Shown here: one piece after another, positions 12,186-23,985 of the stretch
How positions within the stretch are numbered: position 1 is the first letter of the stretch
Layout: each line of letters begins with the position of its first letter
Assembly: GCA_004794655.1 (NCBI GenBank)
Contig: SMMW01000584.1
Span: 918,501-982,500 of the forward strand
DNA: 64,000 nucleotides
Source of the DNA: Marisa cornuarietis
Lineage: Eukaryota > Mollusca > Gastropoda > Architaenioglossa > Ampullariidae
Direction of reading: 5' to 3'
Made by a program: the position numbers and the translations under genes
The notes under the pieces: model-generated
Seen by the model: only the letters and a program-made list of their open reading frames with translations
Database searches by the model: none
What the model was told of the DNA's origin: nothing

Positions 12186-13144
12186 AAGAAAAAAAAAACA
12201 ACGAACTCAAATAATTGAGCCCTCGATCTTCAGGCGAGTCACAAAGTAAGCCGCACGCCTCGCGCTAGACTTTTGTTTTTTAAATGCCTCCTTGTCTTCC
12301 CGGGCCTAAAAACGACAGAGACCTGACCTCTGTGAACTCCTTCCTCCCACAATAACTACCCCCCGACCCACCACCTCATCCCATCGACCCACCCCCGCCC
12401 CGCCGGTCGGTGGCACTACTTGCCGTGACTAGTGCACTCGTAACATGTTCAGGCCATGCGTGCCCCAAGTGTCGCTTAACCTCCCGTGGCATCTCCGCGA
12501 CAAGAAACTGGTGCGGGCACCGGGCGGATGGCATTCTTTTGGCCTCCTGGCCCGTTACCGGGTGGACTGGCCACCTTTACGCGTCGTTTAATGCAGAACA
12601 CAGGGGCCTCATAGGGGTATCATAAAAAAACCCGTCGCCGACAAATCACAAGTTGTGTGTGTGTTAGAGGAGGAAGAGGGAAGGCCTTTGCGACAGATGA
12701 CGTGGGTCTTGTCTACCCTCCTGGAATGCCGTCGCCAGGTGCGGGACGGCGGCTCCATGAACGTGCGTTGTCATGCAGCGTGCAGTCTCGTCGTAAAAAT
12801 GTTTCGCCTACTTTGCGGCGACTTTTGCGCATGGGAGAGGAGGGCTTTGTTTAACAAGAGCGCTTTGAAGAGATTGCCAAAACAGAAGTGTTAAAATCTC
12901 CTGCGCCATCTGTAGCTGTTTGCGTGCATGTGTGAGAGAGAGAGTGACAGAAAAAATGCCTGTGTGTGTGTGTGTGTGTGGACCTATTTTAGTAAGAACT
13001 GCACGCACGTTTCTTTTTAAGTCTGTGTGCTTGTTTAATCATACTGCCCATTTTTCCCGGCACATTCGTCAAAATTTGTTAACACCGTTCTTAAACGGGA
13101 AAATTATAGACGAATGTTTGACAACGTTTCTGCATAACCATCAG
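12186..13144. other. Gene-free sequence
   Basis: A C-rich tract lies near 12355-12410 and a short (TG) run at 12960-12980. No exon, RNA gene or transposon is recognised. Confidence 0.5.
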
Positions 13145-13397
13145 ACCACGGACGTGTATAGGTGGATTGCTGTCTGTCTGCCAAGACCAATGCTGAGCCT
13201 CTTGCGAAGTTCTCCGCTGTTAGTCTCGGTGAGCCTTAACAATGAATGTGAATAAACCGGAAGTTATTTCGGAACCAGCCTCGTTCTAGTAGTTAAACTG
13301 AAACGTGACTAAACCGGAAGGTATTTCGTAACCAGCCTTGTTCTATGACTTCACTGAAAAGAATCCTCTGCAAGCAGTCCAGTAATACAAGTCCGTG
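13145..13397 (+). repeat. Dispersed repeat, copy A (with internal duplication)
   Basis: This 253-base segment aligns along its length with 21074-21270, sharing long near-identical runs such as CTTGCGAAGTTCTCCGCTGT and CTGCAAGCAGTCCAGTAA. Copy A carries an extra segment of about 56 bases, because the block TAAACCGGAAG..TATTTCG..AACCAGCC occurs twice in a row (about 13252-13345). It encodes nothing recognisable and probably belongs to a non-autonomous interspersed repeat family. Confidence 0.9.
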
Positions 13398-13753
13398 GGT
13401 AGACCAAGTCGAAATTTTGTGCAGTCTCCAGGATCGACCTCGAGCTGCTTTGGTCATCACAAGAGCGCTCTGTCTGGTGTGTGTGTGTGTGTGTGGGGTG
13501 GGTGGGTGGGGGTTATGATGCGTATATGTATGCGTGAATGTATGTGGGTATGTGGACTTGTTGTGTAGACAGAAACATTTGCAGCCTGGATCAGTTTTTC
13601 AAATGATCTGCGCACGCTGGAACAGCTATTTGCTAGATATCATTCATATTATTAAGACAACAATGTTGCATGTTATATTGCATGCTTCCATGTCTGTCTG
13701 GCTGTGTGTGTGTGTGTGTGTATTTGTTTGTTTGTTTTGTTTTTATTTTTTTT

Positions 13754-13818
13754 AAAGCGCCATGAGCTTTCCATAGGACCGGGATATGGCGCAATATAAA
13801 TTCACTGTATTATTATGT
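13754..13818 (+). mobile_element. L2/CR1-like 3' tail remnant
   Basis: AAAGCGCCATGAGC, then ATGGCGCAATATAAATT and a short ATT-rich end, resemble the 3' ends of L2-type LINEs and SINEs that share their tail (GCGCTATATAAAT followed by TTA repeats). Only the tail is visible; the body upstream was not recognised. A related decayed tail lies at about 60490-60545. Confidence 0.4.
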
Positions 13819-14075
13819 ATTTAAATGTACGTATGTATGCGTGCATGTATATGTACATGTATGCATTTCTCTATACGTGTATGTGTGTATTTGTATCTAC
13901 GTTCGTGTTTCTATATGTGCATGAATGAGTGTGTATACACATGCGCATGTATTTACGCGCGTCTGTATAAGTGTATGTGCGAATATATGTGTATTTATGT
14001 ATTATGCGTCTATGTATATGTATGTACGTATGTATGTATTGTGTGTACGTATGTGTGGATGTATCCAGGGTCGTC
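13819..14075. repeat. Degenerate GTATG/TGTA simple repeat
   Basis: About 250 bases of imperfect GTATGTGTATGTAC-type sequence. Reading frames on both strands across it are low-complexity and not genes. Confidence 0.8.
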
Positions 14076-14219
14076 AGCGTGAAGGAGTTGATGTGGATGC
14101 ACGAAGCGATGTGAACGACAACAAAAGGACGAGTCAACGTGTGAACGCTGAGTGGATGAAGGTCGAGCTGACCTGACAGGCAATGCAGCTCGGGTTTTCC
14201 TGCAGCTGGTAGAGCTTAA

Positions 14220-15232
14220 AGGGCAACGCAACCGCTCAGCGAAAATCGCTGGAAATAAAGCAGAAAGTATCACAAAAACATCTTCTAGTTGTATTTTATG
14301 ACAGAGAGGCGTGAAAGATTTTATATCAATATTTTTCAAATGTGCCGTTGGAACTTCGTCCCCACACCGCACTCAAGAATTTGCTCAAAACATTTTAAAA
14401 TCGAATGTTATCCAGTCACTTTTACAGTACAAGCAAGTCTTGGACTTTCAGTAAAACGAAGAAATCTTATTCCTACAGCAGTGCTCACTATATATAAGCA
14501 CGAGATGTTAAAACCAACTACGACTGCTGGTAGATCAAGCACCAGATATGCAACATCGACAGTTTCTACACCGTCTGGTCTACAAGTAACATCGTGTGAC
14601 AGTCACAATTAAAACACATCATCATCAGTCATATCTTTATCCAGCATAATGCTAAAAACAACTGACAGTGTGAAGGCACCATTGATGTGCGTGATCGAAA
14701 CAGCTAAAAAAGGAAAAAAAAGAACTGAGGGTGATAAACATAAGGAGCTTAAACGGGAACACGTGCGAGTATCAGTAAGTAAATAGAAAATTTTGCGTGC
14801 AGCTAAATGAGGAAGAAATAAGTTTTTACATCGATTGTTTTCAAACTATCATTATATTTTTAATTGTAAAAAAATCCTCATCAGCAGTCAGTTGTAACTG
14901 TTGTTGCCCATTAAATTTTGATCTGATTGACTTACCAGTCTGTTGAATGAATTCATTTAATTATACTTTAACTTCATTCGAAGCTTCTAAATAAAGTTCC
15001 AATCTGTAGGGCTGTATTCCAAATTCAGCTGTTTCATTTTTTGGGCAAAAAAATCGCTTCTTGAACACGACAAGCTGAGCGATGTTTCTTCATTTGACTT
15101 GAAGACATGCGCACTCGTTGTTACAAATACTTCAATCACGTAACACAATTATGCACTCATATTTTGGGAATTGTTATTTTAAAACGAACGTAACCCGATT
15201 ATAAAGAAATAATGTTGTGCTTCTCTTGTCCT
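14220..15232. mobile_element. Possible TTAA-flanked non-autonomous DNA transposon
   Basis: A 1,013-base segment is bracketed by TTAA (14216-14219 and 15233-15236). Its ends are imperfect inverted repeats: AGGGCAACGCAACC on the left and AGGACAAGAGAAGC read inward from the right. Subterminal blocks (CGCTCAGC and AATCGCT) also occur in inverted orientation near 14232-14255 and 15045-15080. This arrangement fits a piggyBac-like insertion. No transposase is encoded. The inverted repeats are only about 70% alike, so this is tentative. Confidence 0.35.
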
Positions 15233-15589
15233 TTAAGGCGTTTTTGGCCGCTTTGTAGGGGTTGGCACGTTACTGTGGCTAGTGGAGGTGCTCAAGTCGA
15301 ATGTTATCGTCCGAACAGACACTTTAGTAACTTACCTTGTTCCTGCTCCTGCTGCGAATTAAAAACTTTTGTATGCATTTTCTAATTAGAGATTTTTAAA
15401 TGTCTTGTATGCAGTTTGTGAAGGTATTTTAGCGTCCTTTCTTGCGCCAATAATGCGAGAATCTAGACGTTTTAATTAAAAAAAAACTGTGAAGGCTTAA
15501 TACCTTAGCAGAGACCCTTCTTTGCTTTAGTTCTTACTTTGAAAGCATCTCTGTTACTAATAATTTGATATGGTCACCTGTTATTGAAA

Positions 15590-15830
15590 CTATGGAATAT
15601 GATCACTGTCTTCAACATCATACAGTTTCCGCTGTCTGCTTCTTCTGCGCCTTCCTCCTCCTTGGTTAGTTAGCCTGTAAGCGTCCTCGTTACCAACTAG
15701 TCCACAGTGTGAGGGAATCCAATGTTGTGTTATTCGCAGGCAATTGATGGTTTTTGTTGCTTTCTTCACACTCGTTAGTTTGTTGTTTGTGGCGGTCTGA
15801 GAGAATGAGCATCTAAAGACAACTTGCATA
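15590..15830 (-). mobile_element. LINE RNase H domain remnant
   Basis: The minus-strand frame contains WIPSHCGLVGNED followed by a Leu-Thr-rich helix, the signature of the RNase H domain at the C terminus of several LINE clades (usual form WVPSHxGxxGNExAD). The expected Asp after the Asn-Glu block is Tyr here. Neither the preceding reverse transcriptase nor the element ends are recognisable, so this is a short decayed remnant. Confidence 0.6.
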
Positions 15831-16027
15831 TTTTCGCCTGCTGTTTTACGGATGGTGCTTGTTGCTTAACCTTCTGATTTGTAGTAAGAGCTATAGAAGC
15901 CTGTTGGCAGTGATGTTGCTGGTCTATGCCTGTTTGGATATTCACTGTCAATCTAATTATAACCACTAACCAAAAGCCTCGTCCACATATTTTTGGGTTA
16001 GGTATGGGGGTTGCCTTCTTATATTAT

Positions 16028-16290
16028 GTCACTTTCTTTGTGTAAAGGCAGCAATGTTGTTTCGTTTTTCTTTAATTATTTTCCATTTATCTTCCTTATC
16101 TGAATCCATTTTTTATTGAAAAATACTATCTTGGTAGGCGTGGCAGCAACATGTCACTTTCATCCTTTCCTTCATGTAAAGGCAGCAATGGCGTTCTGTT
16201 TTTGTTTTTCTTTAATTTTTTTATAATTATGTTCCTTATCTGACGCCATTTTTAAGTGGAAAAAATACAAATATCCTGGTAGGCGTGGCA
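16028..16290. repeat. Tandem duplication, two copies of about 125-138 bases
   Basis: The block starting GTCACTTTC, running through AAAGGCAGCAATG and TTCCTTATCTGA and ending in GGTAGGCGTGGCA, occurs at 16028-16152 and again at 16153-16290. The copies differ by substitutions and small indels in the T-rich centre. They encode nothing. Confidence 0.85.
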
Positions 16291-19200
16291 AAAGGGTCTT
16301 GGTATCTGGTTGCCCGTGATTGCTTCAAACTTCCGGTTTCTCAGGAAGTTAACCAGGGCAGGCAGTGGCGGCTGGTTGGATGGGTCGTCCTTGCACCGTC
16401 TTGTCCAATATCTTCCGGGTATCAAAGCCCTGATTAGCCTGGACTACACCTGAGGTCTCTAACACGTGACTCTCGTCTTCCTCGGTTGTCAATGACCGAG
16501 CGCAACGTGGCAGAGTGCTAGGGTCCAGTTGCGGAAGGTGATTTCCATCAGATGGTGCTTTGCTGCGGGAACCGTGCAAATGTACTGAACAATGGTACAC
16601 AGGTGGGATAGCGACTCGGAAGGTGACGACGAGGAAGAGAGTTCTTGTGGGGTGGGGGAGGCGATTGGCTACGCTATCAGGAGAAAAGTGAGAAAGGAAA
16701 GACAGAATGAAGGAAAAAAATCTCTTTTCTTCAGTTTTTTTTTCACCAATTCCCTATCATATCACATACTTCAGATTTACACCACAAACCCTTTTTATGC
16801 TTCCGTTTCTACTTCCAAGGAAGCCGGGTCATGCTTCTTGTCGCCTTCGCAAGGTCAATTGTGAGAAGTTCGTTTAACCTCGCAATGTCTGACCGGGTAT
16901 CAGCTTCTGCAAGGGCTGGGTATCTTATTCTTCATCACTTGCGCTCGTCTCATTTACGCGCCATATCTTCGGTCCTGCGATCTCTCCACTCCCAGCCCCG
17001 GTGGGAGGGGGAAAAGGCTTGTGAACATGTTCCTTCGGAGAGGGCGGTTCCTTAGCAACGCAGGGACGACGTCGAGGTAGCTTGGTTAGTTCGAACAGGT
17101 GTGTGCACAGCATGGAAGGTAACATTTACTTGTAGTACCACTATATCTCTAAATCTTCTTCAACGGAAAAAAAACTTTTTAAAAGATAGGAACATGTAAC
17201 TTTTTCTTGTGCTTTGTACTGAAAAATTCAGTTCATTTTGTTAGGAAGAAATAAAGTCGATTGACTCTTCTAGTCGGCGGTTTCTTCACAGATGTGAACT
17301 ACGAAGCGTTAAGCTTGTCAGAAGCCTACTTACAGCTCCTATAGAGCTTGTGGCTCTTTGATGAAAATCAGACAGGGTTTACACTGTCAGTCCCAGTCCT
17401 CTGTGACAGTCGGCTGCTTCGTGACACACGGCTCCTCTTATCAAAGGTCGCTGGTAGTGACGTTCTGGACAGGTGAGTGTCTTAAAGCACTTTGGTACTA
17501 CTTTCCAAGATTGTCTTTTTGAATTGCTACTGTTAAGTTGCTATGAAGTTTAGCTTTTTTAAATTCTGTAGGTCATACACATGGGGGCTTCTAAAAAGTT
17601 ATTTTAACACATGAATGTTGAACGTTTTTCTTTTAGAGTAAATGGGCATTACAAACCAGCTTGCAGATCAGCCCGTAGTTAATTCACACGATTTTGAGAT
17701 TGATCTGGATGACCAAAAGTGAAAGACTTAGAGACCAAAGACTTTGTTTTTATACACTATTTTTTATCTATTTGAGATTTTTTTATTTTGAAAGCAACAC
17801 TAACTTTTATTCATGACTGTCCTTAAGAAGGGAGAAAAACAAACAAACAAACGGGGAAAGTTGATTAAGTTATAAACAGTAATATTATAACGACACAGTA
17901 ATCACACTTGAAATTTCTGGTTCGGAAAATATGACCGCCATAGAGGATTAGTTATCCTGACACAATCTGCGTTATGTAGCTTTATCCATTTCGGAACTCT
18001 TTTCGTTTCTTATTTCATTTTTATTTTTTTACTGTGGAAGGGGTGAGCGGAGGTGACCAATGTGTTAACGGAAAATTTACCTGTCAATAGTTATCTCCTA
18101 AAACAACCAGACTCGACGAGAGTAAAGCCCCTGTCCTACCGCAGGAAGCTGTCTGCACGTCTCGCTTTGATTCTTTACGACCAGTCGACAAGGTGGCCAT
18201 CTTGTTTCTCCAGAGCGACTCTTGTCTTGCGAACAATCGACGTGTCACCTGGTTTGCGCCCAAAACATCTGGATGACTGGGTCGAGCTTCATACTGCGGT
18301 GCGCATCTAACCCGGACACCCTAGCACCCGGACAACCGTAGGTCAGCAGAGACAGTTCCACACCGGAAATGTTTCTTTTGAACAGTAAAATGTGCAACCA
18401 CGCTGAGGAAGTCCTTTTCCTGGTGAAGCAGCACCTAAACGGAAATAGTCTTTACTTCCATCACTCTAGGAAATACATTTAGATTAGACACTCGTACGTT
18501 TGTGGGTATGTGCATGGGTGTATACATAAGACATGGGGCGAGTTCGAGCCCATGCACGTGAAACGCACTTGTACTTCGCATGTTTCTGTGTGTTTCGGGT
18601 GTGGGGAGGGGTAGGACATATGATTGCGCATGCGTGCACGTGCGTGTGCAGGAAGAACTCGCGCCGATGACTGGCACCGCTCCTTCACTGACATCAGCGC
18701 CGCAAATAGTTTAGCCTGGTCTTCCCCGTGAGATAATTCGCACAAACAAGCACGAGTGCGCACTCACACTTCCCACTCACCCGCTACCCATCCACCTCAC
18801 CATCCGAACTAATGACTGCGGTAGGCTGCATCTGGGTAGAACTGGAGAGAATATCTTGTAAAAGAACACAGGCTGTTCACGACATGTGCTACTGAAAGCT
18901 GCGTCTTTCCCGTTTTTAAGGGTCTACACGTCATGCAGATCACAGGGCACGCAGCACGTGAACTGCTGGAAGTCACGTGATTTGGTTCTTTTGTCTGCTT
19001 CATGCTGACGTGTCGACAGACAACGGGGACAAAGTTTGACTAGAACTGAACCTCGAAGTCTCGTCATTATAATTCGACGATTTGGCTTTGCTACAATGAT
19101 TCGCTTTGCCAAATATTATTCTTCCTTCTTCATCGAAATGAAAATCATATGTCTCCTCTAACATACATATAAACATTTATTCATAATGGCCAGCGGCTAT

Positions 19201-19567
19201 TTCTGGCAGAGCACTAGGAACCCTTATAAATGAAAACTATTTCATGTCGTCAGCGCAAAGCAATGGCCTTAATCAATTTAAAATCTATATTTATAAAGAT
19301 TACAATATATCATTTATTTCCAGCAAATAAACACACGATCATAAATGTGACAATTGAAAGCAGTCTTTGAGAATTTGTAAGGGAGGTAATCGAAAGGTAA
19401 GAAAATAAACTCCGTGTCCATTGTAGTGCCAACCCTCGAATACACCATGACTTTGTACCCTAAGTATCCAGCGGGCTTGTGCGCTAGCTATGCATTGAGT
19501 CTGAGCCCTGAGTACACCTTAACATCTAACCTAAGGATCTTTAGATCATAAGCTAATTTCGTGTGGT
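16291..19567. other. Gene-free sequence
   Basis: No convincing exon is present. A minus-strand frame at 16349-16600 is protein-like in composition but matches nothing I know. A GC-rich patch lies near 16960-17080. No RNA gene or transposon end was found. Confidence 0.5.
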
Positions 19568-19830
19568 AGGGGCCAGTTGCACAACACATTTCTAATTTTA
19601 AACACTTTTAGGCCTTAAATCTTTTTAGATAATCAGTTTAAAGTGCACACCGCAATTTTAGAATTTTTAAAGCTAAAACTGGTTTAAGTAAGATAAAGTT
19701 AAGTCTGACTTTCCGTCCTGTCAGTATAATTTTTTGTATGTTTTATGCAATGCATCTAACTGGCAGAGAAGAGATTTTGCTTATTTAGAACAGTTTTAAG
19801 TATTAGAAACATGTTGTGCAACTGGCCCCT
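19568..19830. mobile_element. MITE with near-perfect terminal inverted repeats
   Basis: The left end AGGGGCCAGTTGCACAACA reappears as its exact reverse complement at 19812-19830, and the similarity continues inward (CATTTCTAAT versus TGTTTCTAAT). The element is 263 bases, AT-rich inside and non-coding. I could not identify a convincing target-site duplication, so the superfamily is left open. Confidence 0.85.
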
Positions 19831-21073
19831 GAGCACCAAATGTAATATGCTAAGAGTTGGTATAGATACTATAGGGAGATTGTGTTTCTAGACCTTGATT
19901 TAGTAACAAGTTCTCGAACAATTGGCATTTAATGGACTGGGATTGAACACAACGAACAGGATTATCATGGTTCACTTTGACCCAAAAGTGTGAAAAAGTT
20001 GAAATACCCCCAACACATGCATACACACATAGGCACGCACGCGCGCTTATTTCCACATAATGGGGTAGCCATTTAGTGGTTAAGTGCAGCATACCTAGGG
20101 CGAGCGAGTGAAGGGGCCGCTACTCCCAGGACCAGCAAGCGAGAGTGGTCTTTTCCTGTGTGGACGACCGTCGTACCCTTGCTAGTGGATGACGGGAAGT
20201 GTGTTCTAGTGGCCGTCTCGTGATAGTCTGTGGACGAGGTGACTCAACCCCAGGATTCGTGCGATGCTGATGGAGCCACGCTCCCGAGCGAACATGCTAA
20301 CGAGCTTCTGAGCTGGGGCACAGTTCCTCAACTGTTGGGTTCCCCAAGTGGGTGGGCGGGTGGTTGGAAGGGTGGGCTTAATTAGCAGTTTAGAGATTGT
20401 AAGGGCTTGGTGGCGTTAATGGCTGCAGGGCCGGTTCTGATGAAACGACAACGACGCCATTTTGGGGTTCCAAGTGAGCCTGAGCGGCGCTGGCTCACAC
20501 AGGCGTGCAAACATGACCAGCCACTTAGCTTTCCTCCCAATTAAAGGAAGGGCGCTAACTAGTAGAAGGATCTTCGAGGTCGCTTTGACAGGCGCCGCTC
20601 AGACAACAGGTGCATCTGATCTTCTATGGTCTCGAATGTCGAACACCTTCGCCCATACGTTTCATTCAGCGTCAGTCAATTTCGACCCTATACTCAGTGT
20701 AATGCGTTTAGATCGACTGAAGATCTTGACTTCGGAGAAATTACAGAAGACTGTATATTTAATACAGAGCGGTTTCAGTTCGAATAGCGTTTGATTACCG
20801 AGGCTAAGTCGTATGATGTGGCTTAGACTGCATAAGACGGCATCTTGGTAGCTGGAGTTGAGCAGATACCCATTCTATAACGATATTCATTACCTTGATT
20901 TCTAATGACTTTAGCAGCGATTTGACCGACACAAAAAGGACAGCCGTAGACACAATCATTATATTCCTCGCATGTTTTGGACGGTTGGACTACTAAGATA
21001 ACGTCTTATGACATCGTGACCTTTTCAAAAGGCGTCACATTGAAACACCATTTGTTGTGCAGAGAGCCCTTAT
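19831..21073. other. Gene-free sequence
   Basis: A 110-codon plus-strand frame (20462-20794) has no recognisable domain and no splice or poly(A) context. The DNA from 20090 to 20460 is GC- and CpG-rich. Nothing else can be supported. Confidence 0.5.
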
Positions 21074-21270
21074 ACCACGGACGTGTATAGGTGGACTGCT
21101 GTCTGTCTGCCGAGACCAACTCTAAGCCTCTTGCGAAGTTCTCCGCTGTTAGTCGCGGCGAGCTTTAACAATGAATGTGAATAAACCGGAGGCTAATTCG
21201 TAACCAGCCTCGTTCTATGACTTCACTGAAAAAAAATCGTCTGCAAGCAGTCCAGTAAGACAAGTCCGTG
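21074..21270 (+). repeat. Dispersed repeat, copy B
   Basis: The second copy of the repeat at 13145-13397, lacking that copy's internal duplication. Shared limits are ACCACGGACGTGTATAGGTGG on the left and ACAAGTCCGTG on the right. The flanking sequences differ between copies, which marks the ends of the repeat unit. Confidence 0.9.
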
Positions 21271-22115
21271 CTTATACTGTAAATACAGACTGTATTTAAG
21301 CCAGTCTACAGACGACAACCTAAATACAGCTTACAATCCTTTTTTAGCGCTCGAAGCCTGCGTGAAATGACTGGTCAACAAGTTCTCACCCAGACGCTCA
21401 CACACACACACACACTTGCGCGCGCACAGTCTTTATACAGAAATGACGTTTAGGCGAGATGAAAAGCTGCCGTGGGTGAGCAGTATTGCACGTGAAAATT
21501 ACACGGGATTCTGCGAGAATTTTGCGTCCAGACCTCCATGTTACTGATCAGATCACCCAAGCTGGGTGCTGCATTAAACAAGACCCCCCCTCCGCCCAGT
21601 CACTATAGGCAGCGAGGACCCTAACAGGCCTATGCCGAGTACAGGAAATACTTTCACGATTTTCTCGATGAGCCAGACAATAATGACAATAATGCCGGAA
21701 AGCATGCGTGGGCATGAGTACCACTCTCGTAGATCTGACTAAAGCGTTTGACGTGTGCACGTCGGGTCTGCGGTCGTATGTGAATGTGACTGGGTTTGTC
21801 CACCCACACATGTAATCACATTGCGTCATGTGCACGAGAGTCGGATGGTCAATTAAAGCATGAGTGATTATGTGTCTCAAAAGCATCTCGTTTTTTTAAT
21901 CAGGCAGCTACGCGAACGAAAAATGTCCCTTTTTTTTATCTTCCTTTTCTAAAGAATTGAAAACTGTTCCATTTCTATCGAAAGGGTATGTCTGCCCATC
22001 TGTAGTCTATAATGTCTTTCATCTCTCTCCCTCTGTCTCTCTCTTGTAATTGTATACTGTTCAAAGCCACTAAGTGTAATTTGGGGAATGACCTAAGCAA
22101 TCAAACATTCTCTCT

Positions 22116-22155
<40 letters not shown>

Positions 22156-23100
22156 TATAAACATTTCTGTAAAGACTTTAGTTACATCAGCGTGATCTTC
22201 TCTCTTTAAAAAAAATTAGTTCATAAATTTTGGGGAGTTAGGAAAGGGACACTACCAGCACAAGGAGATACAAACGCTTATGCAATCTACCCCCTTCTCT
22301 CCACGTTTATTCAGCAGGACGATGCAGCGCAGCATGACGCCAGACCTGAAGACGTCTTGGTTTGATTCCAGACAGATGGTGGTAGTCGTATTCTTGACGC
22401 TCAAGGTCTTCCTCTCCCCATCCCTCTACCATCTCACCCACCTCGTTATCTCTCAATGTTGTAGACCCCACGCTGATCGCTAGCCACAGTTAACGATTCC
22501 CTTGACAAAAGACTCACACGCGAGGAGGCGAGAAAAGTCTGGCGGAGAAGATGGCACGCAATCAGATGGCGACGTGCGAACGATGGTGTGGGGGCGACGA
22601 CTGACGATAAACATCCCTCCACATCAAAGTCAGCAATCGCGTCTTGTAATCGTGGTCACGGCAGGGCTTATCCGCCATGATCCCACCTGTAACCTCAAAG
22701 GGCCGTCTGGAGACAGGCCCGGCAACTCAGCGCTGGCACCCGGTTCTGCGCGTGCACGCTCTTTCTCCCCTACCTATACCTCCCACCCCACAACCAACCA
22801 TTTCCCTGCTGTGTGCTCCGACTCCACATAGTCATAGAGAAAAGAGAGAAGTAGTTTCAAATAGTGAGGGTATATCCTGCAAGGAAAACGTGAATGATTA
22901 TCACAAGCAGCTTACCTCCATCTCCCTTTCGTTACACCTCTAAAGTCAACCTGTGTTTGTGAACAATGTGTATTGTCAAACTAGTCTTGTATTTGCTATG
23001 TGCTTGTTACTGAACATTATAACAAAGGAGTTTTGTCTACCACCAGGATATGAACTTGTTCGCCTGCATGCTTAGGCATAGTGAGGGTTTGTGTGTCTTA
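21271..23100. other. Gene-free sequence with a TG microsatellite
   Basis: A TG tract of about 35 bases lies at 22119-22153. Frames at 21548-21886 and 22502-22831 are open by chance and have no recognisable domain. Confidence 0.55.
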
Positions 23101-23104
23101 TCGG

Positions 23105-23270
23105 TGTGTAAAAAGGATTCTCGCTAGCGCAATGGGTTAACGCTCACTTCTCTGCATCACAGAGAATGGTAAGGAATGGGTTCGAACTTATCTCGTCTTT
23201 GTCTCTGGACGTGCCGCCTGTCCACAAGACTATCTTGTGTTTTCATCGGGTAATGGGGCACGCGAAATGA
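23105..23270 (+). mobile_element. tRNA-derived SINE-like sequence
   Basis: TAGCGCAATGGG (23125-23136) matches an RNA polymerase III A box and GGTTCGAAC (23179-23187) matches a B box. The spacing of about 54 bases is slightly longer than in most tRNAs. No full tRNA cloverleaf forms and non-tRNA sequence follows, so a SINE head is more likely than a tRNA gene. Confidence 0.5.
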
Positions 23271-23576
23271 ATTTTCCCACCTTACATGGGGAAAGGAAAT
23301 TTTCAGCTCATCTAAGTGCATGAAGAATCTGCTATGTCATGCACAGTTCGCTGAACCCGACCTCAGCGGGAGGCGGAACTGTTTTTACCACAATGAATGG
23401 GGCAGGAAAACTTTGACTAATCAAACCACAATAACGTATTACATCACGCTTGGATTCCCACAAGGGAAAGTAAACAATGCTAGGTGAGTTTTAAATTAAT
23501 AGAGTTTATATTTATATATATATATCTCATACATATTTTATGTACCCGTTTTTTCGTGAACAAACCCTCAGCACAG

Positions 23577-23690
23577 ACTTAACCCAGACCCAGAACCTAA
23601 CCCTAACACTGACCCAAGCCCTAACCAACCCAAACCCAAATCCTAACCTTAATCCAAATCCTAACCCTAAAACTATCCCTAACGTTAATT
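23577..23690. repeat. Degenerate telomere-like (CCCTAA) repeat
   Basis: About 115 bases rich in CCTAACCCTAA, CCCTAACC and CCTAACC words, interrupted by variants such as CCCAAACCCAAATCC. It resembles a decayed interstitial telomeric sequence (metazoan repeat TTAGGG), though a minisatellite of similar motif is possible. Confidence 0.7.
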
Positions 23691-23909
23691 CATGCAGTGG
23701 CTAGACAGCTTATAAAATCTCAAGAACAAGCAAAATAAAACTCAAAGCGAAAAAGATAAAATAATTGGTGGGGGATGCCTTCTCGCACGAATCGAACCAA
23801 CCACGCAGTTCAACAGCTTCGCCCAATTCAATAAACGTTATACTATTGAATTCTACGTGTACATTTTTTCCTATGTCTTGAACGATTTTCGATTGGCTAA
23901 ATTTTCTTG

Positions 23910-23985
23910 CCTTATTCGGAGTCGAACTAATAATTTCACGTCTGGTATCCTCCTTCGCTCCTTATCACACCCCAACGCCCTACTT
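23910..23985 (-). mobile_element. tRNA-like SINE head, minus strand
   Basis: Read on the minus strand, TAGGGCGTTGGGG (A-box-like, 23970-23983) precedes AGTTCGACTCCG (B-box-like, 23917-23928) at near-tRNA spacing. The anticodon arm does not fold well, so a functional tRNA is unlikely. A further B-box-like GGTTCGATTCG on the same strand lies near 23782-23796. Confidence 0.35.

Noticed and set aside
16349..16600. 83-codon minus-strand frame with protein-like composition
   Set aside because: No motif, no homologous family I recognise and no exon signals; possibly part of an unknown mobile element but unsupported.
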